This document shows, piece by piece, positions 7,018 to 12,906 of a stretch of DNA of 14,792 nucleotides. How positions within the stretch are numbered: position 1 is the stretch's first letter; the number at the start of each line of letters is the position of its first letter. The stretch spans positions 1 to 14,792 of the forward strand of contig CAYNEL010000022.1 in the NCBI GenBank assembly GCA_964396225.1, given 5' to 3'. The notes under the pieces were generated by a model that was not told where the DNA came from, ran no database searches, and was given only the letters and a program-made list of their open reading frames with translations. The translations under genes and the position numbers were made by a program. The stretch comes from CAYNEL01 sp964396225. Lineage in GTDB: Bacteria; Patescibacteriota; Minisyncoccia; Moranbacterales; UBA1568.

Positions 7018-7788
7018 ATGGATTTCCTGCACGCCGTCATCCTGGGAGTGGTCGAGGGACTGACCGAGTTCCTGCCTGTCTCTTCCACAGGCCATCTCGT
7101 CCTCGCGGCCGAATGGTTGCGTCTCCCGGAAACGGAATTCCTCAAGTCCTTCGAGATCGTCATCCAACTTGGAGCCATCCTTTCGGTGCTGTTCCTGTAC
7201 GCCCGTCGGCTGGTCACTGATACCCGGATCCTCCCCAAACTCGCCGCCGCGTTTCTGCCGACGGCCGCGGCCGGGATGTTGTTTTACCCCCTGGTCAAGC
7301 AATGGCTCGGCTCTCCCACCCTCGTGGCGGCCATGCTCTTCCTGGGCGGGGTGGCCATCATTCTTTTCGAGCGATGGTATCGGAGCCGAGGCCGACCCAG
7401 GACGGCGCTCGAAGAGCTTTCGTTCCGGCAGGCTTTCCTGATTGGCTGTTTCCAAGCCCTCTCCATCGTGCCCGGAGTCTCCCGGGCCGGGGCCACCATC
7501 CTGGGCGGCTTGTCGCTCGGACTCGAGCGCCGCGCCATCGTCGAATTCTCCTTTCTTTTGGCGCTTCCGACTATGCTGGCGGCTTCCGCGCTTGACCTGA
7601 CGAGGCAGGGAAGCGGGTTCGCGGCCGGCGAATGGCACCTCCTTGTGGCCGGGTTTGTCACCGCTTTCTTCTCGGCGCTCCTGGCCGTGCGCTGGCTGGT
7701 GCGGTACGTGGAGCGCCACGATTTCACCGCTTTCGGGGTGTATCGCATCGTCGTGTCCTTGCTTTTCCTCATCTTCATCATCCGTTGA
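7018..7788 (+). CDS. uppP: Undecaprenyl-diphosphatase UppP (BacA family)
   Basis: This integral membrane enzyme dephosphorylates undecaprenyl diphosphate so the lipid carrier can be reused for peptidoglycan and surface-glycan synthesis. It has 256 residues, near the family norm. The N-terminal motif VVEGLTEFLPVSSTGHL (from residue 11) holds the two family glutamates (13, 17) and the SSTGH block. The second motif is PGVSRAGAT at 152-160 with the essential Arg156; most family members have SRSGAT, so Ser is replaced by Ala. Several strongly hydrophobic stretches (about 44-62, 75-92, 101-117, 168-182, 205-225, 236-255) fit a multi-pass protein. It lies between the exonuclease and folD with gaps of 12 and 14 bases, so it is cotranscribed. 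The start ATG follows TTTCCCGCT and has no SD. BacA-type bacitracin tolerance is a known effect of overexpression in this family. Confidence 0.95.
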   Translation: MDFLHAVILGVVEGLTEFLPVSSTGHLVLAAEWLRLPETEFLKSFEIVIQLGAILSVLFLYARRLVTDTRILPKLAAAFLPTAAAGMLFYPLVKQWLGSPTLVAAMLFLGGVAIILFERWYRSRGRPRTALEELSFRQAFLIGCFQALSIVPGVSRAGATILGGLSLGLERRAIVEFSFLLALPTMLAASALDLTRQGSGFAAGEWHLLVAGFVTAFFSALLAVRWLVRYVERHDFTAFGVYRIVVSLLFLIFIIR

Positions 7789-7802
7789 TCCCGAGGCTTT
7801 CT

Positions 7803-8654
7803 ATGGCCCGACTCCTGCTCGGCCAGCCATTGGCCGATCCCATCCTCGACCGTCTCAAGGAGACGATCGCACGCGAGCGTCTCGAACCCGGCCTGGCCGT
7901 GATTTTGGTCGGCTATGATCCGGCTTCCGAGATTTACGTTCGGCTCAAACGCGAAGCCGCCGAACGTATCGGAGTCGGTTTCGAGCTGGTCCGCCTACCG
8001 CAGGACGCCGACACCGCCATGCTCGAGGCGGCCATCTCCGGCCTAAACGCCAATCCGACAATCCATGGCATCATCGTCCAGCTGCCTTTGCCGGCCGCCC
8101 TAGATGCTGATGCGGCGATACGTCTCATCGCGCCGGCCAAGGACGCCGACGGTTTCCATCCTGCAAACCTCGAGGCCTACGTGGCCGGTACCTCCTCCCG
8201 CGAACCGGTTTTCCCGCGCGCCATCGCCCTTCTCATCCAGTCGGCGGCAGCCGACCTCTCCGGCCAGCCAGTCCTGGCCGTCGTCAACTCCGATCTCTTC
8301 GGACGGACGCTGGTCGAAACCCTGAAGCGTCTCGGGCTCTCGGCCGAGTATGTCCTGCGCGACCAGCTCGCGGAGAGGCGCGATCGTCTGCGTGCTGCGC
8401 GGGTAGTGGTCACGGCCTGCGGCGTGCCCGGCCTTATCACCGCCGGGATGCTGTCTCCGGAAACGATCGTCATTGATGGGGGAGTGACACGGCTTCCCGA
8501 CGGGCGGGTGGTCGGCGATACCGAACGCGACGCCGTGGCCGCCACGGCGGCCGCTTTCGCTCCGGTGCCGGGCGGCGTGGGACCGCTCACCATCGCCTGT
8601 CTCCTTGAGAACGTCGTGGGCGCCGCTCTGGCAAACAAAAACAGCCCTGACTAG
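7803..8654 (+). CDS. folD: FolD-like methylenetetrahydrofolate dehydrogenase/cyclohydrolase, divergent
   Basis: FolD interconverts 5,10-methylene-, methenyl- and 10-formyl-tetrahydrofolate, feeding purine synthesis and formyl-Met-tRNA. This 283-residue protein has the catalytic-domain motifs: DPASEIYVRLK (Tyr45, Lys49), HGIIVQLPLP (Gln93), KDADGFHPAN (Asp116), and near the C-terminus PGGVGPLT. The middle is unusual. The PCTP motif expected near residue 135 reads EPVFPRA. The NADP-binding GRSxxVGxP motif is replaced by VNSDLFGRTL (161-170). The later CHSxT segment is also gone. The folate site therefore looks intact while the dinucleotide loop is altered. Either cofactor use has changed or only cyclohydrolase activity remains; this is inference. 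The ATG at 7803 follows GGCTTTCT. Its last codons overlap the minus-strand tRNA terminator. Confidence 0.88.
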   Translation: MARLLLGQPLADPILDRLKETIARERLEPGLAVILVGYDPASEIYVRLKREAAERIGVGFELVRLPQDADTAMLEAAISGLNANPTIHGIIVQLPLPAALDADAAIRLIAPAKDADGFHPANLEAYVAGTSSREPVFPRAIALLIQSAAADLSGQPVLAVVNSDLFGRTLVETLKRLGLSAEYVLRDQLAERRDRLRAARVVVTACGVPGLITAGMLSPETIVIDGGVTRLPDGRVVGDTERDAVAATAAAFAPVPGGVGPLTIACLLENVVGAALANKNSPD

Positions 8655-8659
8655 GGCTG
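8633..8659 (-). terminator. Terminator of tRNA-Leu overlapping the folD 3' end
   Basis: On the minus strand CAGCCCT-AGTC-AGGGCTG (8642-8659) is followed by TTTTTGTTT. It lies 9 bases after the tRNA 3' end and covers the last codons and TAG stop of folD. On the plus strand the hairpin has no T run, so it would not stop folD transcripts well. Confidence 0.8.
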
Positions 8660-8668
8660 CCCTGAAAG

Positions 8669-8752
8669 TGCCGCGGGAGAGACTCGAACTCTCATGATAT
8701 CGCTATCGCGGGATTTTGAGTCCCGTGTGTCTACCAGTTCCACCACCGCGGC
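8669..8752 (-). tRNA. tRNA-Leu (anticodon CAA)
   Basis: An 84-base class II tRNA reading UUG. Acceptor arms GCCGCGG and CCGCGGC pair perfectly (8746-8752 with 8670-8676), with discriminator A at 8669. The D arm has GTG/CAC with a GG-containing loop. The anticodon stem CGGGA/TCCCG encloses CTCAAAA, giving CAA at positions 34-36. A long variable arm (GATA-GCGA-TATC) and the T arm GAGAG-TTCGAGT-CTCTC follow. CCA is not encoded (the next bases are CTT), so a CCA-adding enzyme is needed. Leucine identity is consistent with the long arm and A73. Confidence 0.96.
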
Positions 8753-8797
8753 CGGTGAGGAAAAACCGGGCTTCGGCCGGGGCTTCCTGACGAACGC

Positions 8798-8827
8798 AGG
8801 ATAGGCCAATTGAAAGGGGTCTGTCAA
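8798..8827 (-). promoter_or_regulatory. Promoter of tRNA-Leu
   Basis: On the minus strand, TTGACA (8827-8822) and TATCCT (8803-8798) are 18 bases apart. The perfect -35 lies inside the spacer of the plus-strand parA promoter. Confidence 0.6.
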
Positions 8828-8838
8828 TCCGGTATAAT
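8810..8838 (+). promoter_or_regulatory. Promoter of parA
   Basis: TTGAAA (8810-8815) and a perfect TATAAT (8833-8838) are 17 bases apart, the best sigma-70-type promoter in the window. Transcription should start near 8845, leaving a leader of about 80 bases before the parA ATG. Confidence 0.75.
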
Positions 8839-8926
8839 GGGGGAACCGAAGCCGTTTTCCGGCTTGTTCGAGCCATGGAAGCCTTCGTTGGACGGCACTT
8901 CGGAGATCCCAAACACTGCACGCGCT

Positions 8927-9694
8927 ATGGCCCGCATCATCACCTTCGTCAACCAGAAAGGCGGCGTTGGCAAGACGACCTCCACCATCAATATCGCGCA
9001 TTACCTGGCGACGTTCGGCAAACGCGTCCTTCTGGTCGATCTCGATCCTCAGGGAAACGCCACCTCCGGCCTCGGTCTCGAGCTGCGCAAGCTGGAACGG
9101 AGCCTCTATCACGCGCTGATGCTTGGCGAGCCGCTTGAGCGCGTCATCCTCGAGTCGCGCGTGCCGGGACAGCACGTCCTGCCGTCTTCCCAGGACCTGG
9201 CCGGAGCCGAAGTCGAACTCATCAACCTCTCGGAACGGGAATACCGACTCCACATGCTGCTTGATCCGCTGCGCCAGTACTACGACTACATCCTGATCGA
9301 CAGCCCGCCTTCCCTAGGGCTCCTCACCATCAACGGCCTGACAGCGAGCGACGCCGTGGTCATCCCGGTGCAGACCGAGTACTACGCCCTGGAGGGTTTG
9401 AGCCAGCTCCTCGGGACCATCGAGCTGGTGCGGGCCAACCTGAAACCGGAGCTGAGGATCTTGGGCGCCCTCCTCACCCTCTACGATCGGCGCAACCGCC
9501 TTTCGCGCCAGGTAGTGAACGAGGTCTCCAAGCATTTCCCGGGACCTGTTTTCCAAAGTGTCATCCCGCGCTCGGTGCGTTTGGCCGAAGCCCCGAGTTA
9601 CGGCAAGTCCATCCTCGATTTCGACGCCTTCTCCAAGGGTGCCCGGGCGTATAAGGCCGCGGCCAAGGAGATTATCGACAGCGAAGGACGCTGA
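8927..9694 (+). CDS. parA: Chromosome partitioning ATPase ParA (Soj)
   Basis: A 255-residue deviant-Walker ATPase that binds DNA when ATP-loaded and, with ParB, moves chromosome origins apart. The N-terminus is typical: ARIITFVNQKGGVGKTT with signature Lys11 and P-loop Lys16, then VLLVDLDPQGNAT. Walker B is YDYILIDSPPSLGLLT. IPVQTEYYALEGL and the late segment with Arg/Leu and a SYGKSI motif complete the Soj pattern. No N-terminal DNA-binding extension is present, so it is the chromosomal type rather than the larger plasmid type. The frame is open upstream to 8810, but that would place the promoter's TATAAT inside the gene. The ATG at 8927, preceded by GCGCT, gives the standard start. parB follows 104 bases later under its own likely promoter. 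Confidence 0.97.
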   Translation: MARIITFVNQKGGVGKTTSTINIAHYLATFGKRVLLVDLDPQGNATSGLGLELRKLERSLYHALMLGEPLERVILESRVPGQHVLPSSQDLAGAEVELINLSEREYRLHMLLDPLRQYYDYILIDSPPSLGLLTINGLTASDAVVIPVQTEYYALEGLSQLLGTIELVRANLKPELRILGALLTLYDRRNRLSRQVVNEVSKHFPGPVFQSVIPRSVRLAEAPSYGKSILDFDAFSKGARAYKAAAKEIIDSEGR

Positions 9695-9734
9695 TCGGAA
9701 GCGGAGGCGGGGCGGACGGTCTCTGCCGCGGGGA

Positions 9735-9743
9735 TGCTACAAT
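9735..9743 (+). promoter_or_regulatory. Extended -10 promoter before parB
   Basis: TGCTACAAT matches an extended -10 element in the 104-base gap between parA and parB. No good -35 is seen. A start near 9750 gives a leader of about 49 bases. Confidence 0.45.
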
Positions 9744-9798
9744 ATCAGGAGACCAAGTAGCGTCCGTTTTTCTTGCTGATCCTTCTCGCGCAATATCT

Positions 9799-10731
9799 AT
9801 GGCCCAACAGTACGGCCTGGGGCGGGGACTGGCCTCGCTCATCCCACAGAAACCGACTGCCGCCGACGCGCCGGTGACCGCTCGTCCGCCCCGCACTGCC
9901 TCCGCTCCGGCGGCGCCGGCAGCCGCTCCCGTATCCGCTCCGGCGGCGCCGGCAGGGGAACAGGTGGCCAAGCTCAAAGTGGCTGACATCGATCCCAATC
10001 CGCACCAACCCCGTCTCCGGTTTTCGGAGGACAAACTGGGCGAACTGGCGCAGTCCATCAAGGAGCACGGCATCCTCCAGCCCCTCATCGTCACCTCCGC
10101 GTCGGGCGGCCGCTACCAGCTCATCGCCGGCGAACGCCGTCTCCAGGCCGCCAAACTGGCCGGTCTTGCCGAAGTGCCGGCCATCGTCCGCAACGCCGAG
10201 GAACAGCAGAAATTCGAACTAGCTATCATCGAAAACGTCCAACGCCATGACCTCAATCCTATCGAGGAGGCGCGCGCCTATCAGAAGCTCGTCGACGAAT
10301 TCAATCTCACCCAGGAAGAAGTGGCCAAGAAGATGGGCAAGAGCCGAAGCCTCGTAGCCAACACGCTACGTCTTCTCGGACTGCCGGCCGAGATCCAGCG
10401 TGCCCTGATGGAGGAAAAGATTTCCGAGGGCCACGCCAAAGCCATCCTCTCCGCCGAACAACCCGAGAAGCAGCGCGCCATCTTCGAACTCATCCTGAAA
10501 AACCATCTCACCGTGCGCGAAGCCGAGCGTGAAGCGCATGCGTTTTCGGAAAAACCGGCCGCCCGCAAACGGAGCGTCGATCCCATACGCCTCGACCAGG
10601 AAGCCAAACTCTCCGAACATTTCGGCACCAAGGTGAGCATCGGCCGTACCGGCCAGGGCGGCCGGATCGCCATCGAGTACTACAACGACGAGGACTTCAC
10701 GCACCTCGCCGAGCGCCTGATGAAAGCGTGA
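9799..10731 (+). CDS. parB: Chromosome partitioning protein ParB (Spo0J)
   Basis: A 310-residue CTP-dependent DNA clamp that loads at parS and works with ParA. The N-terminal GLGRGLASLIP is the usual ParA-contacting peptide of this family. Residues about 20-55 are a Pro/Ala-rich linker containing an 11-residue duplication. The ParB/Srx CTPase domain runs about 57-150: DIDPNPHQPR, GILQPLIV, GERRLQAAK (GERR at 111-114; the following residues are usually W/Y-R-A), and ENVQRHDLNPIEEA. A helix-turn-helix lies near 171-192 (TQEEVAKKMGKSRSLVANTL). The C-terminal 60 residues suit the dimerisation domain. No consensus parS was found in the window. The ATG follows CAATATCT. A bidirectional terminator follows 15 bases after the stop. 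Confidence 0.97.
   Translation: MAQQYGLGRGLASLIPQKPTAADAPVTARPPRTASAPAAPAAAPVSAPAAPAGEQVAKLKVADIDPNPHQPRLRFSEDKLGELAQSIKEHGILQPLIVTSASGGRYQLIAGERRLQAAKLAGLAEVPAIVRNAEEQQKFELAIIENVQRHDLNPIEEARAYQKLVDEFNLTQEEVAKKMGKSRSLVANTLRLLGLPAEIQRALMEEKISEGHAKAILSAEQPEKQRAIFELILKNHLTVREAEREAHAFSEKPAARKRSVDPIRLDQEAKLSEHFGTKVSIGRTGQGGRIAIEYYNDEDFTHLAERLMKA
9901..9955 (+). repeat. Direct repeat inside the parB linker
   Basis: A 22-base segment at 9901-9922 recurs exactly at 9934-9955, offset by 33 bases or 11 codons. It encodes SAPAAPA twice in the Pro/Ala linker and looks like a recent in-frame slippage or duplication. Confidence 0.85.
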
Positions 10732-10746
10732 ACTTTTGGGAAGAAC

Positions 10747-10771
10747 AAAACCGCCGGTCCGGCGGTTTTTT
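10747..10771. terminator. Bidirectional terminator between parB and manC
   Basis: AAAACCGCC-GGTCC-GGCGGTTTTTT gives a strong stem with T runs in both directions (minus strand ends GGCGGTTTTG). It separates the convergent parB and guanylyltransferase genes. Confidence 0.9.
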
Positions 10772-10800
10772 CATCCTGTTGGCTGCTTGGGCAGAACGCG

Positions 10801-11880
10801 TCACAGGTAGTGGTGGAGACCCTTTTCCTTCAAAGTTTCGATCACTTTCTTGATGTCCTGGACCTTGTCTTTGTGGGCCACTAGAATGGCGTCCTTGCTC
10901 TCGATGACGACGGTGTCCTCGAGGCCGATAGTGGCGATAAGCTTATCCTCGCCATGGATGAAACAGCGTTCGCTGCCGAGGTCGAGATGGCGGCCGCGCG
11001 AGACGATTGAGGGCATCCCTTCGCCGTCCGCCTGGAGGAATTCGTACAGCGTCAGCCAATTGCCCACGTCGCTCCATTCGAGGGGGGCGGGGACGACCAG
11101 GCGCCGCTCGGCAGGGAGGCGTTCGGCGATGAGGGTGTCGATAGGCTCATTGGCCACCGTGGCATAGGCTTCGGGCCGTCGTTCGGCGAAAGCGCTCTTG
11201 AGAGTGGCGGTCATCTCGGGAGCCAGCTCCTCGTTTATCGGTATGAAGCCTCGCGCCGTGAAGACGAAATAGCCCGCGTTCCAGAGGTAGTCCCAGGCGG
11301 CCAGATAGTGTTCGGCCGTGGCGCGGTCCGGCTTCTCCTTGAAGGCTTCGGCTTGGAAGACCCGGTTGCCTTCGATTTCCTCCAGCTCCTCGCCGAGCTT
11401 GATGTATCCCAGTCCAGTGTCTGGTCGGGTCGGGTTGATGCCCAGCGTGACGATGGCGTCCGGATACTTCTCGGCCGCCGCGAAAGCGGTGGCGAGCGAG
11501 GCGCCGAAAGCGTCTGGATTCTTGATGGCATGGTCGGAGGCGAGGGTAGCGATGACGGCATCCGGATCGCGTTCGGACACATGGAGAGCCGACCAGAGGA
11601 TGGCGGCCGCGGTGCCGCGCGGTTCCGGCTCGAGGATGATGTTGTCCTCCGAAAAACCCTTCAATTCAGCCAAAACCAGGTCACGGTAACGCTCGGTGGT
11701 GGAGACGAAAATACGCTCCGTCGGGACAAAGCGGGCCACCCGGTCGTAAGTTTCCTCGAGCATCGTCTTGTCCGAGAAGAAACGCTGGAACTGTTTGGGT
11801 TTCCCCTGGCGTGAGAGGGGCCAGAGGCGAGTGCCGGATCCACCGGCCATGATGACGGCGTAAGCGTGTGGGGAAAGCAT
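10801..11880 (-). CDS. manC: Mannose-1-phosphate guanylyltransferase
   Basis: This enzyme makes GDP-mannose from GTP and mannose-1-phosphate, the donor for mannose, fucose and rhamnose-type surface glycans. At 359 residues it is the single-domain form, with no C-terminal phosphomannose-isomerase domain. The nucleotide-binding motif GGSGTRLWPLSR is at 13-24, followed by GKPKQF. SDH at 115-117 is the metal/nucleotide site, then DTGLGYI near 154. FKEKP (180-184) is the sugar-phosphate signature, with WNAGYF at 200-205 and EWSDVGNW further on. The tail (KDKVQDIKKVIETLKEKG) is the normal end. The start at 11880 follows CTCACCT with no SD. It is divergent from the FN3-like gene, sharing a regulatory region. 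The gene symbol refers to the reaction; cpsB and manC are used interchangeably. Confidence 0.93.
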   Translation of the reverse strand: MLSPHAYAVIMAGGSGTRLWPLSRQGKPKQFQRFFSDKTMLEETYDRVARFVPTERIFVSTTERYRDLVLAELKGFSEDNIILEPEPRGTAAAILWSALHVSERDPDAVIATLASDHAIKNPDAFGASLATAFAAAEKYPDAIVTLGINPTRPDTGLGYIKLGEELEEIEGNRVFQAEAFKEKPDRATAEHYLAAWDYLWNAGYFVFTARGFIPINEELAPEMTATLKSAFAERRPEAYATVANEPIDTLIAERLPAERRLVVPAPLEWSDVGNWLTLYEFLQADGEGMPSIVSRGRHLDLGSERCFIHGEDKLIATIGLEDTVVIESKDAILVAHKDKVQDIKKVIETLKEKGLHHYL

Positions 11881-11910
11881 AGGTGAGAGTGGCTCAGGAA
11901 GGGACGCCCT

Positions 11911-11939
11911 ATCCTATAACGCTCTTGCCCGATCCGCAA
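11911..11939 (-). promoter_or_regulatory. Promoter of manC
   Basis: On the minus strand TTGCGG (11939-11934) and TAGGAT (11916-11911) are 17 bases apart. Transcription would start near 11904, about 24 bases before the ATG. Confidence 0.45.
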
Positions 11940-11953
11940 GGGCTGCCGCTTCT

Positions 11954-11962
11954 TGGTATAAT
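11954..11962 (+). promoter_or_regulatory. Extended -10 promoter of the FN3-like gene
   Basis: TGGTATAAT is a perfect extended -10 element. No consensus -35 is present; that position (11934-11939) is occupied by the manC -35 on the other strand. Transcription would start near 11969, only about six bases before the ATG at 11975. Confidence 0.65.
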
Positions 11963-11974
11963 GCCTGAAGACTT

Positions 11975-12718
11975 ATGGCCGACATTCCCACTCCATCGGA
12001 GACTCCGGCGCCAGCCATGTCTCCGGAAAACTCCGCTGTTCGGAAACCGCGCCACTGGCCGCGGACGCTTTTGACATTGGCGCTCCTGGCGGTTTTCGGA
12101 GGAGCCGCCGGTTATTTCGGCCGTGTGGCCGTCGACTTGCTCGGTCCGACCCCTCCCGTCATCCAACCCATCGAGAACGCCCCGGTCGAAGTGGCGGCCG
12201 CCGACGAACAGCCAGCGCCTCTGGCGGAACCAGAAGGGCAGGTGTTGGCTGAGGAAGACGTCGTTCTGCCGGGCATGCTCCGGAGCGAAAATTTCCGGCT
12301 GGGCGAGGTGGCCATCGGCGGCGAGATCGGTCTGCGGGCCGACGCCGACCAATTCGTCCCGCTCGGCATCACCTTTGTCCGGGGCGAGGCGGTCCCTGAT
12401 AAAAACAAGAAAGACGCCCGGGTACTCATCACCTGGAAGACCACCAAGGCGGCCATTTCCACCCTGCGTTACGGCAAGAGCGGGGCCACCCCCTCCCAGA
12501 CGTACGAGGAAGAAGGCTACGGAGTGAACCATAGCGCGGTCATTTCAGGGCTTGAACAAGCCACGACTTACACGTATCTCATCCAGTCCAGGGACCGCTG
12601 GGGGAACACCGTCCAGAGCGACACCTATGCCGTCTACACGGGCGCCCGGACCATCTCGCTTTTCGAGCTCATTTCGGGGGCTCTCGGGGACATCTTCGGA
12701 TGGGCCTTCAACCGCTGA
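11975..12718 (+). CDS. Membrane-anchored protein with an FN3-like domain
   Basis: A 247-residue protein of unknown function, probably displayed outside the membrane. The first 27 residues are Pro/Ser/Ala-rich and cytoplasmic by charge. RHWPRT is followed by a membrane segment at about 33-50 (TLLTLALLAVFGGAAGYF). Residues about 55-100 form a Pro/Glu-rich spacer. Residues about 145-230 look like a fibronectin type III or purple-acid-phosphatase-N-type beta sandwich: RVLITWKT, then LRYGKSG, HSAVISGLEQATTYTYLIQSRDRWGN and a closing YAVYT. The tail (LFELISGALGDIFGWAFNR) is amphipathic or weakly hydrophobic and may contact the membrane or a partner. There is no catalytic motif. The ATG follows GACTT just after the promoter, so the mRNA is nearly leaderless. 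A terminator follows 27 bases after the stop. The neighbouring manC and fibre genes suggest a surface role, by inference. Confidence 0.75.
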   Translation: MADIPTPSETPAPAMSPENSAVRKPRHWPRTLLTLALLAVFGGAAGYFGRVAVDLLGPTPPVIQPIENAPVEVAAADEQPAPLAEPEGQVLAEEDVVLPGMLRSENFRLGEVAIGGEIGLRADADQFVPLGITFVRGEAVPDKNKKDARVLITWKTTKAAISTLRYGKSGATPSQTYEEEGYGVNHSAVISGLEQATTYTYLIQSRDRWGNTVQSDTYAVYTGARTISLFELISGALGDIFGWAFNR

Positions 12719-12745
12719 AAACCAAAGTCCGATTTTGCCTTTGAC

Positions 12746-12768
12746 AAAGCTCCAAACGGAGCTTTTTT
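12746..12768 (+). terminator. Rho-independent terminator after the FN3-like gene
   Basis: AAAGCTCC-AAAC-GGAGCTTT (12746-12765) forms an 8-bp stem with a 4-base loop followed by TTT, so six T in a row at 12763-12768. It separates the FN3-like gene from the fibre gene. Confidence 0.9.
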
Positions 12769-12782
12769 CGATGTTTGAAATG

Positions 12783-12791
12783 TGGTATATT
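12783..12791 (+). promoter_or_regulatory. Extended -10 promoter of the fibre gene
   Basis: TGGTATATT fits an extended -10 element. It sits directly after the upstream terminator; the -35 position is the terminator's T run. A start near 12798 gives a leader of about 109 bases. Confidence 0.5.
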
Positions 12792-12801
12792 TTTAGCATA
12801 C

Positions 12802-12890
12802 GGACGACTCTGTCCAGAGGGCGTTTTTTTGCCAAAAATCAAGTGTCGAAAACCGCCCTTTTCGGGACCCTCGTCAGGTTCGTACCGAAC
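12802..12890 (+). promoter_or_regulatory. Structured 5' leader of the fibre gene
   Basis: Three possible hairpins lie in the leader. GGAC/GTCC is at 12802-12815. AGGGCG (12818-12823) pairs with CGCCCT (12854-12859), extended by T/A pairs past one bulge. GTTCG-TAC-CGAAC is at 12878-12890, ending 16 bases before the ATG. I do not recognise a known riboswitch. Confidence 0.35.
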
Positions 12891-12906
12891 GCTCAAACCG
12901 GGTGAA

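Noticed and set aside
6685..7719. 344-codon open frame on the minus strand
   Set aside because: It lies antisense to the exonuclease and uppP, whose motifs are clear. The translation is charged low-complexity sequence with no recognisable domain, as expected from GC-rich codons read backwards.
8810..8926. N-terminal extension of ParA from TTG 8810
   Set aside because: It would overlap the promoter TATAAT, and the extra 39 residues resemble nothing in the family.
8760..10800. A parS site near parAB
   Set aside because: I looked for TGTTTCACGTGAAACA-like palindromes and saw none here; the CACGTG at 13934 is only a core inside a coding codon run without the flanks.
11308..11814. 168-codon plus-strand open frame
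   Set aside because: Antisense to manC, whose motifs are intact; no recognisable product.
12741..12746. TTGACA just before the terminator
   Set aside because: The -10 position at 17 bases is the terminator T run; the extended -10 at 12783 is a better candidate.
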